Below, piece after piece: positions 42,087 through 49,793 of a DNA stretch of 64,000 nt (the stretch's first letter is position 1; every line of letters begins with the position of its first letter). The position numbers and the translations under genes were made by a program. Below the pieces are notes generated by a model. That model had not been told where the DNA came from. It did not search any database and worked only from the letters and a program-made list of their open reading frames with translations. The DNA lies in the NCBI RefSeq assembly GCF_002042965.1, contig NZ_MZNT01000018.1:1-64000 (forward strand). The letters run 5' to 3'. This DNA is from Paenibacillus sp. 32352 (GTDB lineage: Bacteria; Bacillota; Bacilli; Paenibacillales; NBRC-103111).

Positions 42087-42140
42087 CGTACGACAGTCCA
42101 CGGAGGGATCTCTCCCTCCTGGGCGGTACGGTCTATTTTT
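42087..42140 (+). terminator. terminator of the sugar importer operon
   Basis: CGTAC/GTACG and GGAGGGA/TCCCTCC pair in a two-part stem (42087-42130), followed by TCTATTTTT. Confidence 0.75.
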
Positions 42141-42160
42141 ACATTATAGGGCTTATAAAT

Positions 42161-42220
42161 TTCGGGGCTCCCCGCAAAGTACCTGAATCTGCTTCGAAGA
42201 CATGGCCCCGCTTTGTGGGG
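42161..42220. repeat. 60-bp terminator-like repeat, copy 2
   Basis: TTCGGGGCTCCCCGCAAAGT through CCCCGCTTTGTGGGG; CCCCGCAAAG pairs with CTTTGTGGGG and TTTTTC follows. Sister of 31331-31389, also placed after an operon. Confidence 0.75.
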
Positions 42221-42350
42221 TTTTTCTTGCGTTTTTTGGTAGTTGCAGCAACCTTTTGCCAATCGTCTTCGTCAGAAGGGTAACTCCGGAGTTGAAAAAG
42301 GAAATAATAGGCTTGCAGCTTAGTTGATACCAAAGAAAGGTGGCTTCATT

Positions 42351-43331
42351 ATGAAAAAAATCGTTACTCTTATGACCTCAGCCGCTATCCTGTGCAGTCT
42401 GTCTGCCGGTTCGGTCTATGCCTTTACCGATCTTGATTCTGCCGAGCAGGAGCCGGTTACCGCGCTTAAAGACAGGGGAATTGTAAGCGGCGTGGACAGC
42501 CAGCACTTCGTGCCCCGCGGGCAGATCAGCTACGCACAGAGCATCAGCATGCTTGTTAAAGGGCTGAAGCTTTCGCTCGATCACGTCAAATTTGTGAAAA
42601 AGCCGGAAGCCTCCGACTATTTCAAGAACGTTCCTAACGATGCCTGGTATGCCGAGGCGTTTATTATAGCCAAGGTGAACGGACTGGACATTCCTGAAGA
42701 TGTGGATCCGAACGCCCCGATTACCAGGGAAAAGTACGCCAATCTGCTGAACGATGCGATGGATGCGAAGGCTCAGCTTCCGCTTATCAAAATGGCGGTT
42801 ATCCTTGCGGATGAGGACGATGTCGCTCTCGAGTACAGGGTGGACATGCAGCGAATTTATCTGCTCAAAATTGCCAAGCTAGGTGAAGACCGCAAGGCGT
42901 ATCCGAAACGGGAGATGACTCGCGGAGAAGCAGCGACCTGGCTGTATAACGGCATCAAATTAGTGGAAGCTCACACCTCCAAGCCAAATCCGCCTCAGCA
43001 AGCGGATATTACGGTTGACGTTCAGAAGGTGAACGAAGAGGTGAATAAGGTGATCCTGTCCCGTGAGGTGCCGAACCCAGGGTACGGGTTGAACATTACG
43101 GGCATCCGTTTCGAAGCGGATGATACTGCCGTGATTCAGTATGAAGTGGTGAGTCCGAAGCCGGGCATGATGTATCCGCAGGTGATTACGAACGCGAAGG
43201 CGGAAACCTTCGTCGCTTCCAAATACAAGCCTGTGGCTGAGCTTGCAGGCGGGTCCGTTTCGGGCGCTGCCGGAGACTCTGCCGCGTCGGAGGTTGTTAC
43301 GCCGGAAGCTGCCGCTGTGCAGATTCAATAA
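42351..43331 (+). CDS. SLH-like domain exported protein
   Basis: 326 aa. Signal peptide about residues 1-25 (ILCSLSAGSVYA). SLH-like units at about 25-75 (FTDLDSAEQEPVTALKDRGI, VSGVDSQHFVPRGQISYAQS), 90-145 (YFKNVPNDAWYAEAFIIAKV) and 165-205 (YPKREMTRGEAATWLYNGIK). A C-terminal domain of about 100 residues is unassigned (ILSREVPNPGYGLNITGIRF). Probably wall-associated. AAAGGTGG at 42336-42343 sets ATG 42351. Confidence 0.83.
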   Translation: MKKIVTLMTSAAILCSLSAGSVYAFTDLDSAEQEPVTALKDRGIVSGVDSQHFVPRGQISYAQSISMLVKGLKLSLDHVKFVKKPEASDYFKNVPNDAWYAEAFIIAKVNGLDIPEDVDPNAPITREKYANLLNDAMDAKAQLPLIKMAVILADEDDVALEYRVDMQRIYLLKIAKLGEDRKAYPKREMTRGEAATWLYNGIKLVEAHTSKPNPPQQADITVDVQKVNEEVNKVILSREVPNPGYGLNITGIRFEADDTAVIQYEVVSPKPGMMYPQVITNAKAETFVASKYKPVAELAGGSVSGAAGDSAASEVVTPEAAAVQIQ

Positions 43332-43406
43332 CGATCCATTTGCTTTGAATTCGCTTATTGGAACTTTGTTTCCTTTTCCGTGACAGGCAGTGCTTCGCGT
43401 CGGGCG

Positions 43407-43596
43407 GAACGGATGCGGACTTACCCGACAGTCGCGACGGGTACCCTCTCTTTAACATCCGTGCAGCCGGCCGGCGTCCGTTCAAGAAGCACCGCTCTAC
43501 TAATCAGGAACTGTGCGTAAATGTTACCCTATGCTGAGTATTGCTCCGGAGCATCAAGCTCCCGGGGAAGGACGCAGGCATAGGGTATTTTGTTTA
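43407..43596 (+). other. structured intergenic region with terminator-like hairpin
   Basis: GAACGGATGC (43407-43416) pairs with GCGTCCGTTC (43474-43483), enclosing a TACCCG/CGGGTA hairpin. Downstream TACCCTATGC (43525-43534) pairs with GCATAGGGTA (43578-43587) around a GC-rich inner hairpin, followed by TTTTGTTT. It may end the SLH transcript or attenuate the hydrolase leader. No gene is seen here. Confidence 0.5.
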
Positions 43597-43620
43597 GGAG
43601 ATGCTAAGATGTGGTAAGAA

Positions 43621-43737
43621 AACTATATCGGGCTTTTTCAAGGACGAGCGGCCGTGTTCAATGGTTGGTTTTATCGCCAGAATAGCATTTTCAAGCCCCG
43701 ATGACCTTGGGTCTTATAGATGCTATTGTGGTAAAAT
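43621..43737 (+). ncRNA. candidate structured RNA, copy 2
   Basis: 117-nt relative of 4382-4493. P1 pairs AACTAT (43621-43626) with ATGGTT (43661-43666); P2 pairs GGACG (43642-43646) with TGTTC (43655-43659) around GCGGCC; P3 pairs TTTTATCGCCAGAATAGCAT (43669-43688) with its complement at 43720-43737. P1, P2 and P3 differ in sequence from copy 1 but pair equally well. It ends 49 bases before the alpha/beta hydrolase ATG, as a leader or riboswitch would. The open frame that runs through it into the hydrolase is not coding. Confidence 0.68.
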
Positions 43738-43786
43738 AAACCTGCACGGGCTGGACATAACTACGCGGTTAATGAGAGGAGCTGCT

Positions 43787-44584
43787 ATGATGGATAAACA
43801 ATATGTGGAGTTGAACGGGCTTCGAATGGCCTATCGGGAGAAGGGGCAGGGACAGGCTGTAGTGCTGCTGCACGGATTTTGCGGGAGCTCGGCTTACTGG
43901 GACAAGCTGCTTCCGCTGCTGCCCGAGAGCAGCCGACTCATTGTGCCTGACCTGCGCGGTCATGGGGATTCGGGAGCGCCGGATGGAGTTTATTCGATGG
44001 AGACTCTGGCGGACGATATAGCCCAGCTGGTTCAGCAGCTTGGCCTGGGCAAGGCCATTCTGCTTGGCCATTCACTCGGCGGATACGCCGCCTTGGCGGT
44101 TGCCGAGCATTATCCGGAGCTGCTGGCCGGCTTCGGCTTGATTCATTCGACGGCTTTTCCTGACAGCGAGGAAGCGAAGCAGGGACGTTTGAAAAGCCAG
44201 GAGACGATCAAGGAGAAAGGGCTTCCGGTATTCATCGACGGCTTGATACCGAAGCTGTTCGCACCGGCGCATCTGCAATCGATGCCTGATGAGGTGCAGG
44301 AGGCGGTTCGCATCGGCTACGGCACAAGCCCTGAGGGCGCTGTCAACACGCTGGAAGGCATGCGCTTGCGGCCGGACCGCAACCGGGTTCTGGAGACGGC
44401 GCGCGTCCCCGTGCTGCTTGTTGCAGGCAAGCACGATCAGATCGTGCCGGTCGAGCGCACGTTCACGGTCAGCGGCGATAGGTTCACTCAATGCCTGATC
44501 GAGGACGCCGGCCACATGAGCATGATGGAATCGCCGCAAAAGCTGGCCGATGCCATCAGCAGCTTCGCCGCAAGGGTGAAGTAG
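43787..44584 (+). CDS. alpha/beta hydrolase
   Basis: 265 aa. The oxyanion region is VVLLHGFCGSSAYW (about 26-39), nucleophile elbow GHSLGGYAAL with Ser (about 93-102), acid in VAGKHDQIVP and catalytic His in EDAGHMSMME (about 246). Substrate unknown; the family includes esterases, haloperoxidase-like and C-C hydrolases. GAGAGGAG (43774-43781) sets ATG 43787 (ATG 43790 equally possible). A structured-RNA candidate forms its leader. Confidence 0.9.
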   Translation: MMDKQYVELNGLRMAYREKGQGQAVVLLHGFCGSSAYWDKLLPLLPESSRLIVPDLRGHGDSGAPDGVYSMETLADDIAQLVQQLGLGKAILLGHSLGGYAALAVAEHYPELLAGFGLIHSTAFPDSEEAKQGRLKSQETIKEKGLPVFIDGLIPKLFAPAHLQSMPDEVQEAVRIGYGTSPEGAVNTLEGMRLRPDRNRVLETARVPVLLVAGKHDQIVPVERTFTVSGDRFTQCLIEDAGHMSMMESPQKLADAISSFAARVK

Positions 44585-44589
44585 CAGAA

Positions 44590-44638
44590 AGAGTCACTGG
44601 ACATCGCTTAGAGCAGCGACGCCAGTGACTCTTTTTTT
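44590..44638 (+). terminator. intrinsic terminator after the hydrolase gene
   Basis: AGAGTCACTGG (44590-44600) pairs with CCAGTGACTCT (44622-44632), then seven T. Confidence 0.9.
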
Positions 44639-44725
44639 GATCGGGCCTGCCTTGCAGCGCTTACAGCAAGACGAAGCTGCTCAAGCAATTCGTCGTCCGA
44701 AGCCAACTCGCCGTATTGGCAGTCG

Positions 44726-45409
44726 TTACGGCTGATCCAACGGCTCTACGCCGATGGTGATCCCTGTATCGCCGGGATCCTTCATGCCGATCCGGGTGAT
44801 GTACCAGCCTTCCCCAAGGTCTGGGGCCTGATTAAATTTCTGAATGGTGACGACAGCCGAGCCCTGCTCGTCATACTCGGTGGCTACGACCCGGTAGTCA
44901 AACGAGTATTGAACCGTATCCTCATCCGGCGATGACGATTCTAAATTCTCGATAGCTCCCATATGGGGGCTCGACCCTCCAGTTACCCAAAAAAACGATT
45001 CGAACTCACTTTTGGTGCGCTCCTTTAATTCCGGAGAGAACACGGCGTACTGCAGAGCGCCGTTTCGGGTCCGGATACCTTTGATCCAAGTGTTCAAAGC
45101 CTCTTCGGGTGTATCGGCAAGCAGCGCATCCTGCAGCCGGTTTACCTGTACGGCAAGTCTTGCTGCGTCGGGAAGCGTTACCCGAACCTCCTGTGATTGA
45201 GAATCGTAGGACGCTGACCCTCTAAACTCTTTTGCAACCAGCTCGATGGGGGCCATTACCTTGCCGTCCTCCACTTTTAGGCCAAGCACAGTCGGGACAT
45301 AAGGAATATCATTAATATACAAGCTAAGCTTGGATTCGGCGTATGCGGAGCCTGCTATAGCGGCTGCAGCGACAAGAGAACAAATTGTTATTTTCGGAAT
45401 GAGCTTCAT
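44726..45409 (-). CDS. exported protein with copper-amine-oxidase N-terminal-like domain
   Basis: 227 aa. Signal peptide about 1-24 (AAAAIAGSAYA). Residues about 27-90 resemble the copper amine oxidase N-terminal domain (LSLYINDIPYVPTVLGLKVE, APIELVAKEFRGSASYD), a common accessory fold in Paenibacillus. Residues about 95-227 (EEALNTWIKGIRTRNGALQY) look like a separate NTF2/DUF-type domain of unknown role. GGAGG precedes ATG 45409. No obvious operon partner. Confidence 0.78.
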   Translation of the reverse strand: MKLIPKITICSLVAAAAIAGSAYAESKLSLYINDIPYVPTVLGLKVEDGKVMAPIELVAKEFRGSASYDSQSQEVRVTLPDAARLAVQVNRLQDALLADTPEEALNTWIKGIRTRNGALQYAVFSPELKERTKSEFESFFWVTGGSSPHMGAIENLESSSPDEDTVQYSFDYRVVATEYDEQGSAVVTIQKFNQAPDLGEGWYITRIGMKDPGDTGITIGVEPLDQP

Positions 45410-45511
45410 GGTATGTTTTTACCTCCAATTATTTTAGTAAAGAAAAGACGAGGCAAAGTGAGAGAAGGTTGTAAATTTTTACTATAATTCGTGAAGATTT
45501 CCGAGAGTGAT

Positions 45512-45610
45512 TTGAATTATTTCCTAGGCAATTAGTATAAGGAAGCTGTGAACTACAGAGGCTGGCGATAACGGGAGTAAGGCTCTCGCCAGCAGCCGCT
45601 GTTTTTTTTC
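45512..45610 (+). ncRNA. candidate small RNA or attenuated leader
   Basis: A promoter (TTGAAT 45512-45517, 18-bp spacer, TATAAG 45536-45541) is followed after about 20 bases by a strong terminator: GGCTGGCGA (45560-45568) with TCGCCAGC (45586-45593) and eight T (45602-45609). No open frame lies between, so the unit would make an RNA of about 60 nt. The flippase gene begins 310 bases later; 45611-45919 otherwise shows no gene. Confidence 0.5.
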
Positions 45611-45919
45611 TTGCCATATTCCGTTTTATAATTATAATCAACACAAGAGAACTGTTATCCGATAACGCACTAATGGATAGAATTACTGTAGCCTGAACAC
45701 AAGCGAAAGCGCAAACAAATCGGCCCCGGATGTACGCGAAGCATTCAGATGTATTTGAAAGGCCGGCAGGATAGAACCATAAGCTTATGATTTCGTAAGA
45801 ATGCAAACTCAATTTATTCTCGAAATTTCATACGGTCTCATCATCCGTATTTCATGTATACAAGATCTTGTCACCGGAACGGGCATGACCTACAACCAGA
45901 ACATAAGAAGGTGCTTGTA

Positions 45920-47431
45920 ATGCATAAGCTCAGGCTTACATTGAACTCAAATCAGCGGTTTTTGCTTCGAAATGTATCGATTATTGTGCTCGGCTTATTT
46001 ATTAACCAGCTTCTGCAGACCGTGGGGAGCATTGTATTAGCGCGCGTGTTGAACGATCCTAGTCAATTCGGGGAAATTAATCTGCTCCTGCAAATTTTCG
46101 GCATGGTAACCTTATTCCTTAATGTGGGCTTTAACGCCGCTTTGGTTTACGGCTTTTCTACGGACAGGCAGGAAGCCGTTCGCAATAAATTTCGGCTGGC
46201 GATGGTCGGAAGCGTGTTTTTCGGCATCGTCATCAGCGTGATTTTGTCCGCTCTGTCCCCTTTTCTTGCGCATACGTATCAGCTGCCTTCCCTGAAGGGA
46301 GCGCTGATTATCAGCTCGCTGATGCTCGTATTCAATTCGGTCATCAACGTGGGGGTAGCGTCCTTTTCCGGTAACAGGGACTTCGGGACACAGGCATTCT
46401 TTATGGTTATAACGACCATTTTCTCCACGATGGGGATGGTGCTGGGCGTACTGGTGCCGATAGGCCATCATTTTTTGTGGGGTGTGGCATTCTGGATGGG
46501 CGTCGGCTCTGTGCTGACGGCTCTTTGCATTTGCTGGAAAGCGGAGAAGGTGCATCATCCCAAATGGCTGGGTGCCGTAACAATGGATCCCATGCGGGAC
46601 ATGCTGAAGTACGGCGTTCCGCTATGGGCGGGCAATATCGCCAAAGCGTTCCAGCAGCCTTTTCTCGTCATGGTCGTCGGGGCGAGCTCCGTCATTGCGG
46701 TAGGCCATCTGGCCAATGCCTTTCGGATAACCGGTTTTATCGGGATTGTCACCTGGGCGTTCATGATCGTGACGTTTCCCTTTGTTGCCGAAAGCTCCCG
46801 CGATTTGGAGGAAAGCAGACGGAGAGGCACCTTGTGCGTGCGCTACAACAACATTATTTTGTATCCGTTGACCCTGGCCATTTGTTTGTATCCCGACGAA
46901 ATTAACGGGTTCCTGTTCGGCTCCAGCTATACGACCGGGGATTCGGGAATGTATATTCGGTTGTTGGCGTTAGGCGTATTCTTCTCCTCCGTCGGCCGTC
47001 TGGGCGGTAATATATTGGCAGGTATGGGGAAGACGCGGGCTAATTTCTGGGTAATGATCGTTGCGGGAATTTTCGTCATTGCCATCGTGCCGTTCGTCGC
47101 TGCAAGCAGCCCTGTGCTCGCGGTATGGATTTATACGGGCGGCTGGGCCGTATCGGCCATCTCGATGATATGGTTCTTCTTTGTAGAAGGATTTCCGCTG
47201 CACTGGTGGAAGGCCTACGGGGAGCCTTTGATACCGACGCTGGCTATGGGAGCCTTCATGGAGATCGGGCGATTTACAGGACCTCTGTACGTATGGTTTA
47301 TCATAGCAGGTGTTGCGTCGCTTATTCTGTTGACCTATTTGATAGAAAACGATTGGCTGCATCAGCGAAAGCCGGCTGTCCAATGGAGCTCAGCCGAACG
47401 GGATGAGCAGGGCAAATTTCATAATGGGTAG
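45920..47431 (+). CDS. oligosaccharide flippase (MATE/MVF superfamily)
   Basis: 503 aa with about 12-14 membrane helices. The N-terminal FLLRNVSIIVLGLFINQLLQ and the pattern of paired helices match Wzx-like polysaccharide flippases. It probably moves lipid-linked sugar repeats across the membrane for wall polymer or capsule. AAGAAGGTG (45905-45913) sets ATG 45920. Its neighbours include the glycosylation module at 49.8-54.5 kb. Confidence 0.87.
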   Translation: MHKLRLTLNSNQRFLLRNVSIIVLGLFINQLLQTVGSIVLARVLNDPSQFGEINLLLQIFGMVTLFLNVGFNAALVYGFSTDRQEAVRNKFRLAMVGSVFFGIVISVILSALSPFLAHTYQLPSLKGALIISSLMLVFNSVINVGVASFSGNRDFGTQAFFMVITTIFSTMGMVLGVLVPIGHHFLWGVAFWMGVGSVLTALCICWKAEKVHHPKWLGAVTMDPMRDMLKYGVPLWAGNIAKAFQQPFLVMVVGASSVIAVGHLANAFRITGFIGIVTWAFMIVTFPFVAESSRDLEESRRRGTLCVRYNNIILYPLTLAICLYPDEINGFLFGSSYTTGDSGMYIRLLALGVFFSSVGRLGGNILAGMGKTRANFWVMIVAGIFVIAIVPFVAASSPVLAVWIYTGGWAVSAISMIWFFFVEGFPLHWWKAYGEPLIPTLAMGAFMEIGRFTGPLYVWFIIAGVASLILLTYLIENDWLHQRKPAVQWSSAERDEQGKFHNG

Positions 47432-47485
47432 GATATATGTTGAAAGCTTGATGGTGACAGCAAGCGCAGCATATTATCCCAATCG

Positions 47486-47517
47486 AACAGCGTTCCGGTT
47501 ATGGGGCGCTGTTTTTT
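47486..47517 (+). terminator. intrinsic terminator after the flippase gene
   Basis: AACAGCG (47486-47492) pairs with CGCTGTT (47507-47513), followed by a T run. Confidence 0.8.
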
Positions 47518-47634
47518 AATTCTGGAACTATTTTCTAAGCTGATGATTATTCCAGGACCTAGATGGATTATGCCTTGGGGCTAAATAGTTAAATCGTGTT
47601 TATTGCTGTAACGCCCGGATCGAGATACGTTTAA

Positions 47635-47749
47635 GGGGTTCCCCGGAACAGCAGGCGAAGCCTGGCAGGATGATTCCTTATTGAAAATGAAACGGGAGGT
47701 GATACTAGGCATTCGCGCATCCTGCACACGCCTGCAGCAGTTTAACCCC
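47635..47749 (+). promoter_or_regulatory. nested three-helix leader before the PL9 gene
   Basis: Three helices nest in order: GGGGTT (47635-47640) with AACCCC (47744-47749); GCAGGCG (47651-47657) with CGCCTGC (47729-47735); GCAGGATG (47665-47672) with CATCCTGC (47718-47725). All are perfect. The outer helix ends two bases before the ribosome site AAAGGAGG (47752-47759). The fold could control translation of the pectate lyase. I cannot match it to a known riboswitch. Confidence 0.6.
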
Positions 47750-47770
47750 AAAAAGGAGGTAATTGTACGA

Positions 47771-49654
47771 ATGAGATGGATGAAAAGAAAATACGCCGCT
47801 CTCATGGTCGGCATATCGCTGATCGCGGCCATGATGATGCTCGGCACCGCCTCGGCCGCCACCCTATTCAGTGATAACTTCGAGGACGGGAACGCAGACG
47901 GCTGGACGACGCAGTATGGGACATGGTCCGTTGTGAAGGACGGGGCCTCGTACGTGTACTATCAGTCCAGTACGGATGAGGGACGCGCCTCGGCCGGCAG
48001 CCAGAGCTGGACGGATTACAGTGTTACGGCCGACGTGAAGGTCGACAACTGGAACGGCTCCAACCGGACCTATGTTGCGGGCCGATATAAGGACGGCAAC
48101 AACTATTATGCAGCATCCTTGTATAACAGCAGCGGAGGCACTTTGGAAATCCGTAAAAAAGTAAGCGGCTCCACAACAACCTTGGCCACAAAACCGAACT
48201 TCGGACTGGCGGCAGGCACATGGTATACGGTAAAACTTGAAATCATTGGAACTTCTATTAAAATGTATATTAACGGTACTTTGCAGTTGTCCGCCACGGA
48301 TTCGAGTTTAACGTCTGGCGGGATTGGGCTGATCGCCTATAAAACGGTCTCGAAGTTTGATAACGTTTCCGTCTCGGACAGCTCGGCGTCGACACCGACT
48401 CCATCTCCAACGTCGACACCGACGCCTACGCCGACACCAACGGCAACGCCAACGGCAACGCCGACCGCGACGCCGACAACGGGCACGATTTATGTGGCGC
48501 CGAACGGTCTGGACAGCAACTCGGGAGCTATCGGCAGTCCGACGACACTTACTTCCGCGATTACGCGTGTGGCACCGGGCGGAACGATCTATTTGCGGGG
48601 AGGCACTTATGCTTACTCCACTCAAATTACCATAGACCGCACGAACAGCGGTACGGCCAGCGCCAAGAAGCAAATCGTGGCTTACGGCTCCGAGAAGCCG
48701 GTGCTCGATTTCTCCTCTCAGCCTTATAACGCTTCCGACGTTTCGAAAAACGCCAGAGGCTTGCAAATCAACGGCAGCTATTGGGTTGTCAAGGGGCTGG
48801 AGATCAAAGGCTCTGCCGACAACGGCGTCTATGTCGCAGGCAATTATAATCGAATCGAGAACCTGGATATCCACAATAACAGGGATACAGGGCTGCAGCT
48901 AGGCAGATACGCTTCCTCGGCTGCCAAGAGCGAGTGGCCGAGCTACAACGAAATCATCAATACGTATTCGCACGATAACTTTGATCCGGATAACGGGGAG
49001 GATGCGGACGGATTTGCTGCCAAGCTGACGGTCGGTCCAGGCAACGTATTTGATGGCTGCATCTCCGCCTACAATACGGATGACGGCTGGGATTTGTATA
49101 CCAAGTCGGACACGGGAGCCATCAGTCCGGTAACCATCAAGAACAGCATCGCTCATCATAACGGTCAAACCTCGACCGGCAGCAGCACAAGCAACAGTGA
49201 CGGAAACGGCTTCAAGCTGGGCGGAGAACAAATCGCCGTCAATCACATCGTCATCAATTCTGTAGCTTATCTCAACAAAAAGCACGGCTTTACGTATAAC
49301 AGCAATCCGGGCTCGATAACGTTGAAAAACAATACGTCCTATAGCAACGGACAAAGCAATTTTGCATTTGACTCCGGTACGCATCAATTTACGAACAATT
49401 TGTCCTATAAGGGCGGTTCCAGCGACAAGACGAGCGGAACCGATGTGGACAGCTCGAACGTATGGTGGAAAAACAATAAAAGCACCAATGCCAAGGGCTT
49501 GGTTGCGGCAGATGATGATTTTGTCAGCCTGACGCCTACATTAACCCGCAATGCAGACGGTTCACCGAACCTGGGCAGCTTCCTGAAGCTCGCTTCCGGC
49601 AGCGACATGAAGGGAGCGGGAACGCCGAGCGGCACGGATATCGGTCGTAACTAA
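47771..49654 (+). CDS. PL9-type pectate lyase with N-terminal LamG-like domain
   Basis: 627 aa. Signal peptide about 1-29 (GTASA). N-terminal beta-sandwich domain about 30-200, a Thr/Pro-rich linker about 201-237, then a right-handed beta-helix to the end. The PL9 core EDADGFAAKLTVGPGNVFDG with NTDDGWDLYTK carries the clustered Asp that bind calcium, and GNGFKLGG contains the likely catalytic Lys. It cleaves pectate by beta-elimination outside the cell. AAAGGAGG chooses ATG 47771 over ATG 47681. The N-terminal domain is about 80% identical to that of the PL1 lyase at 54549. Confidence 0.9.
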   Translation: MRWMKRKYAALMVGISLIAAMMMLGTASAATLFSDNFEDGNADGWTTQYGTWSVVKDGASYVYYQSSTDEGRASAGSQSWTDYSVTADVKVDNWNGSNRTYVAGRYKDGNNYYAASLYNSSGGTLEIRKKVSGSTTTLATKPNFGLAAGTWYTVKLEIIGTSIKMYINGTLQLSATDSSLTSGGIGLIAYKTVSKFDNVSVSDSSASTPTPSPTSTPTPTPTPTATPTATPTATPTTGTIYVAPNGLDSNSGAIGSPTTLTSAITRVAPGGTIYLRGGTYAYSTQITIDRTNSGTASAKKQIVAYGSEKPVLDFSSQPYNASDVSKNARGLQINGSYWVVKGLEIKGSADNGVYVAGNYNRIENLDIHNNRDTGLQLGRYASSAAKSEWPSYNEIINTYSHDNFDPDNGEDADGFAAKLTVGPGNVFDGCISAYNTDDGWDLYTKSDTGAISPVTIKNSIAHHNGQTSTGSSTSNSDGNGFKLGGEQIAVNHIVINSVAYLNKKHGFTYNSNPGSITLKNNTSYSNGQSNFAFDSGTHQFTNNLSYKGGSSDKTSGTDVDSSNVWWKNNKSTNAKGLVAADDDFVSLTPTLTRNADGSPNLGSFLKLASGSDMKGAGTPSGTDIGRN

Positions 49655-49679
49655 AGCAACGGGAGTAACATTCATTCAC

Positions 49680-49718
49680 GCGTTCGGATGATACGGCTCA
49701 TCCGAACGCCTGCTTTTG
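49680..49718 (+). terminator. intrinsic terminator after the PL9 gene
   Basis: GCGTTCGGATG (49680-49690) pairs with CATCCGAACGC (49699-49709), followed by CTGCTTTT. Confidence 0.85.
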
Positions 49719-49793
49719 CAATAAGATGCGGCAATCAGGAACTACACTTGTAAATGGGGGGCGAAGGATATCAATACAACTTGGATTTATTGC

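Noticed and set aside
43525-43595. Possible c-di-GMP riboswitch because of GGACGCAGGCAT
   Set aside because: The GCAAACC half and tetraloop-receptor arrangement of the GEMM motif are missing.
43601-43786. N-terminal extension of the alpha/beta hydrolase
   Set aside because: No ribosome site, unlike any hydrolase N-terminus, and it overlaps the covarying RNA element.
44608-44706. 32-codon minus-strand frame (LASDDELLEQLRLAVSAARQ) after the 44726 gene
   Set aside because: Looks helical, but it has only a TTG with no ribosome site and runs through the terminator at 44590-44638.
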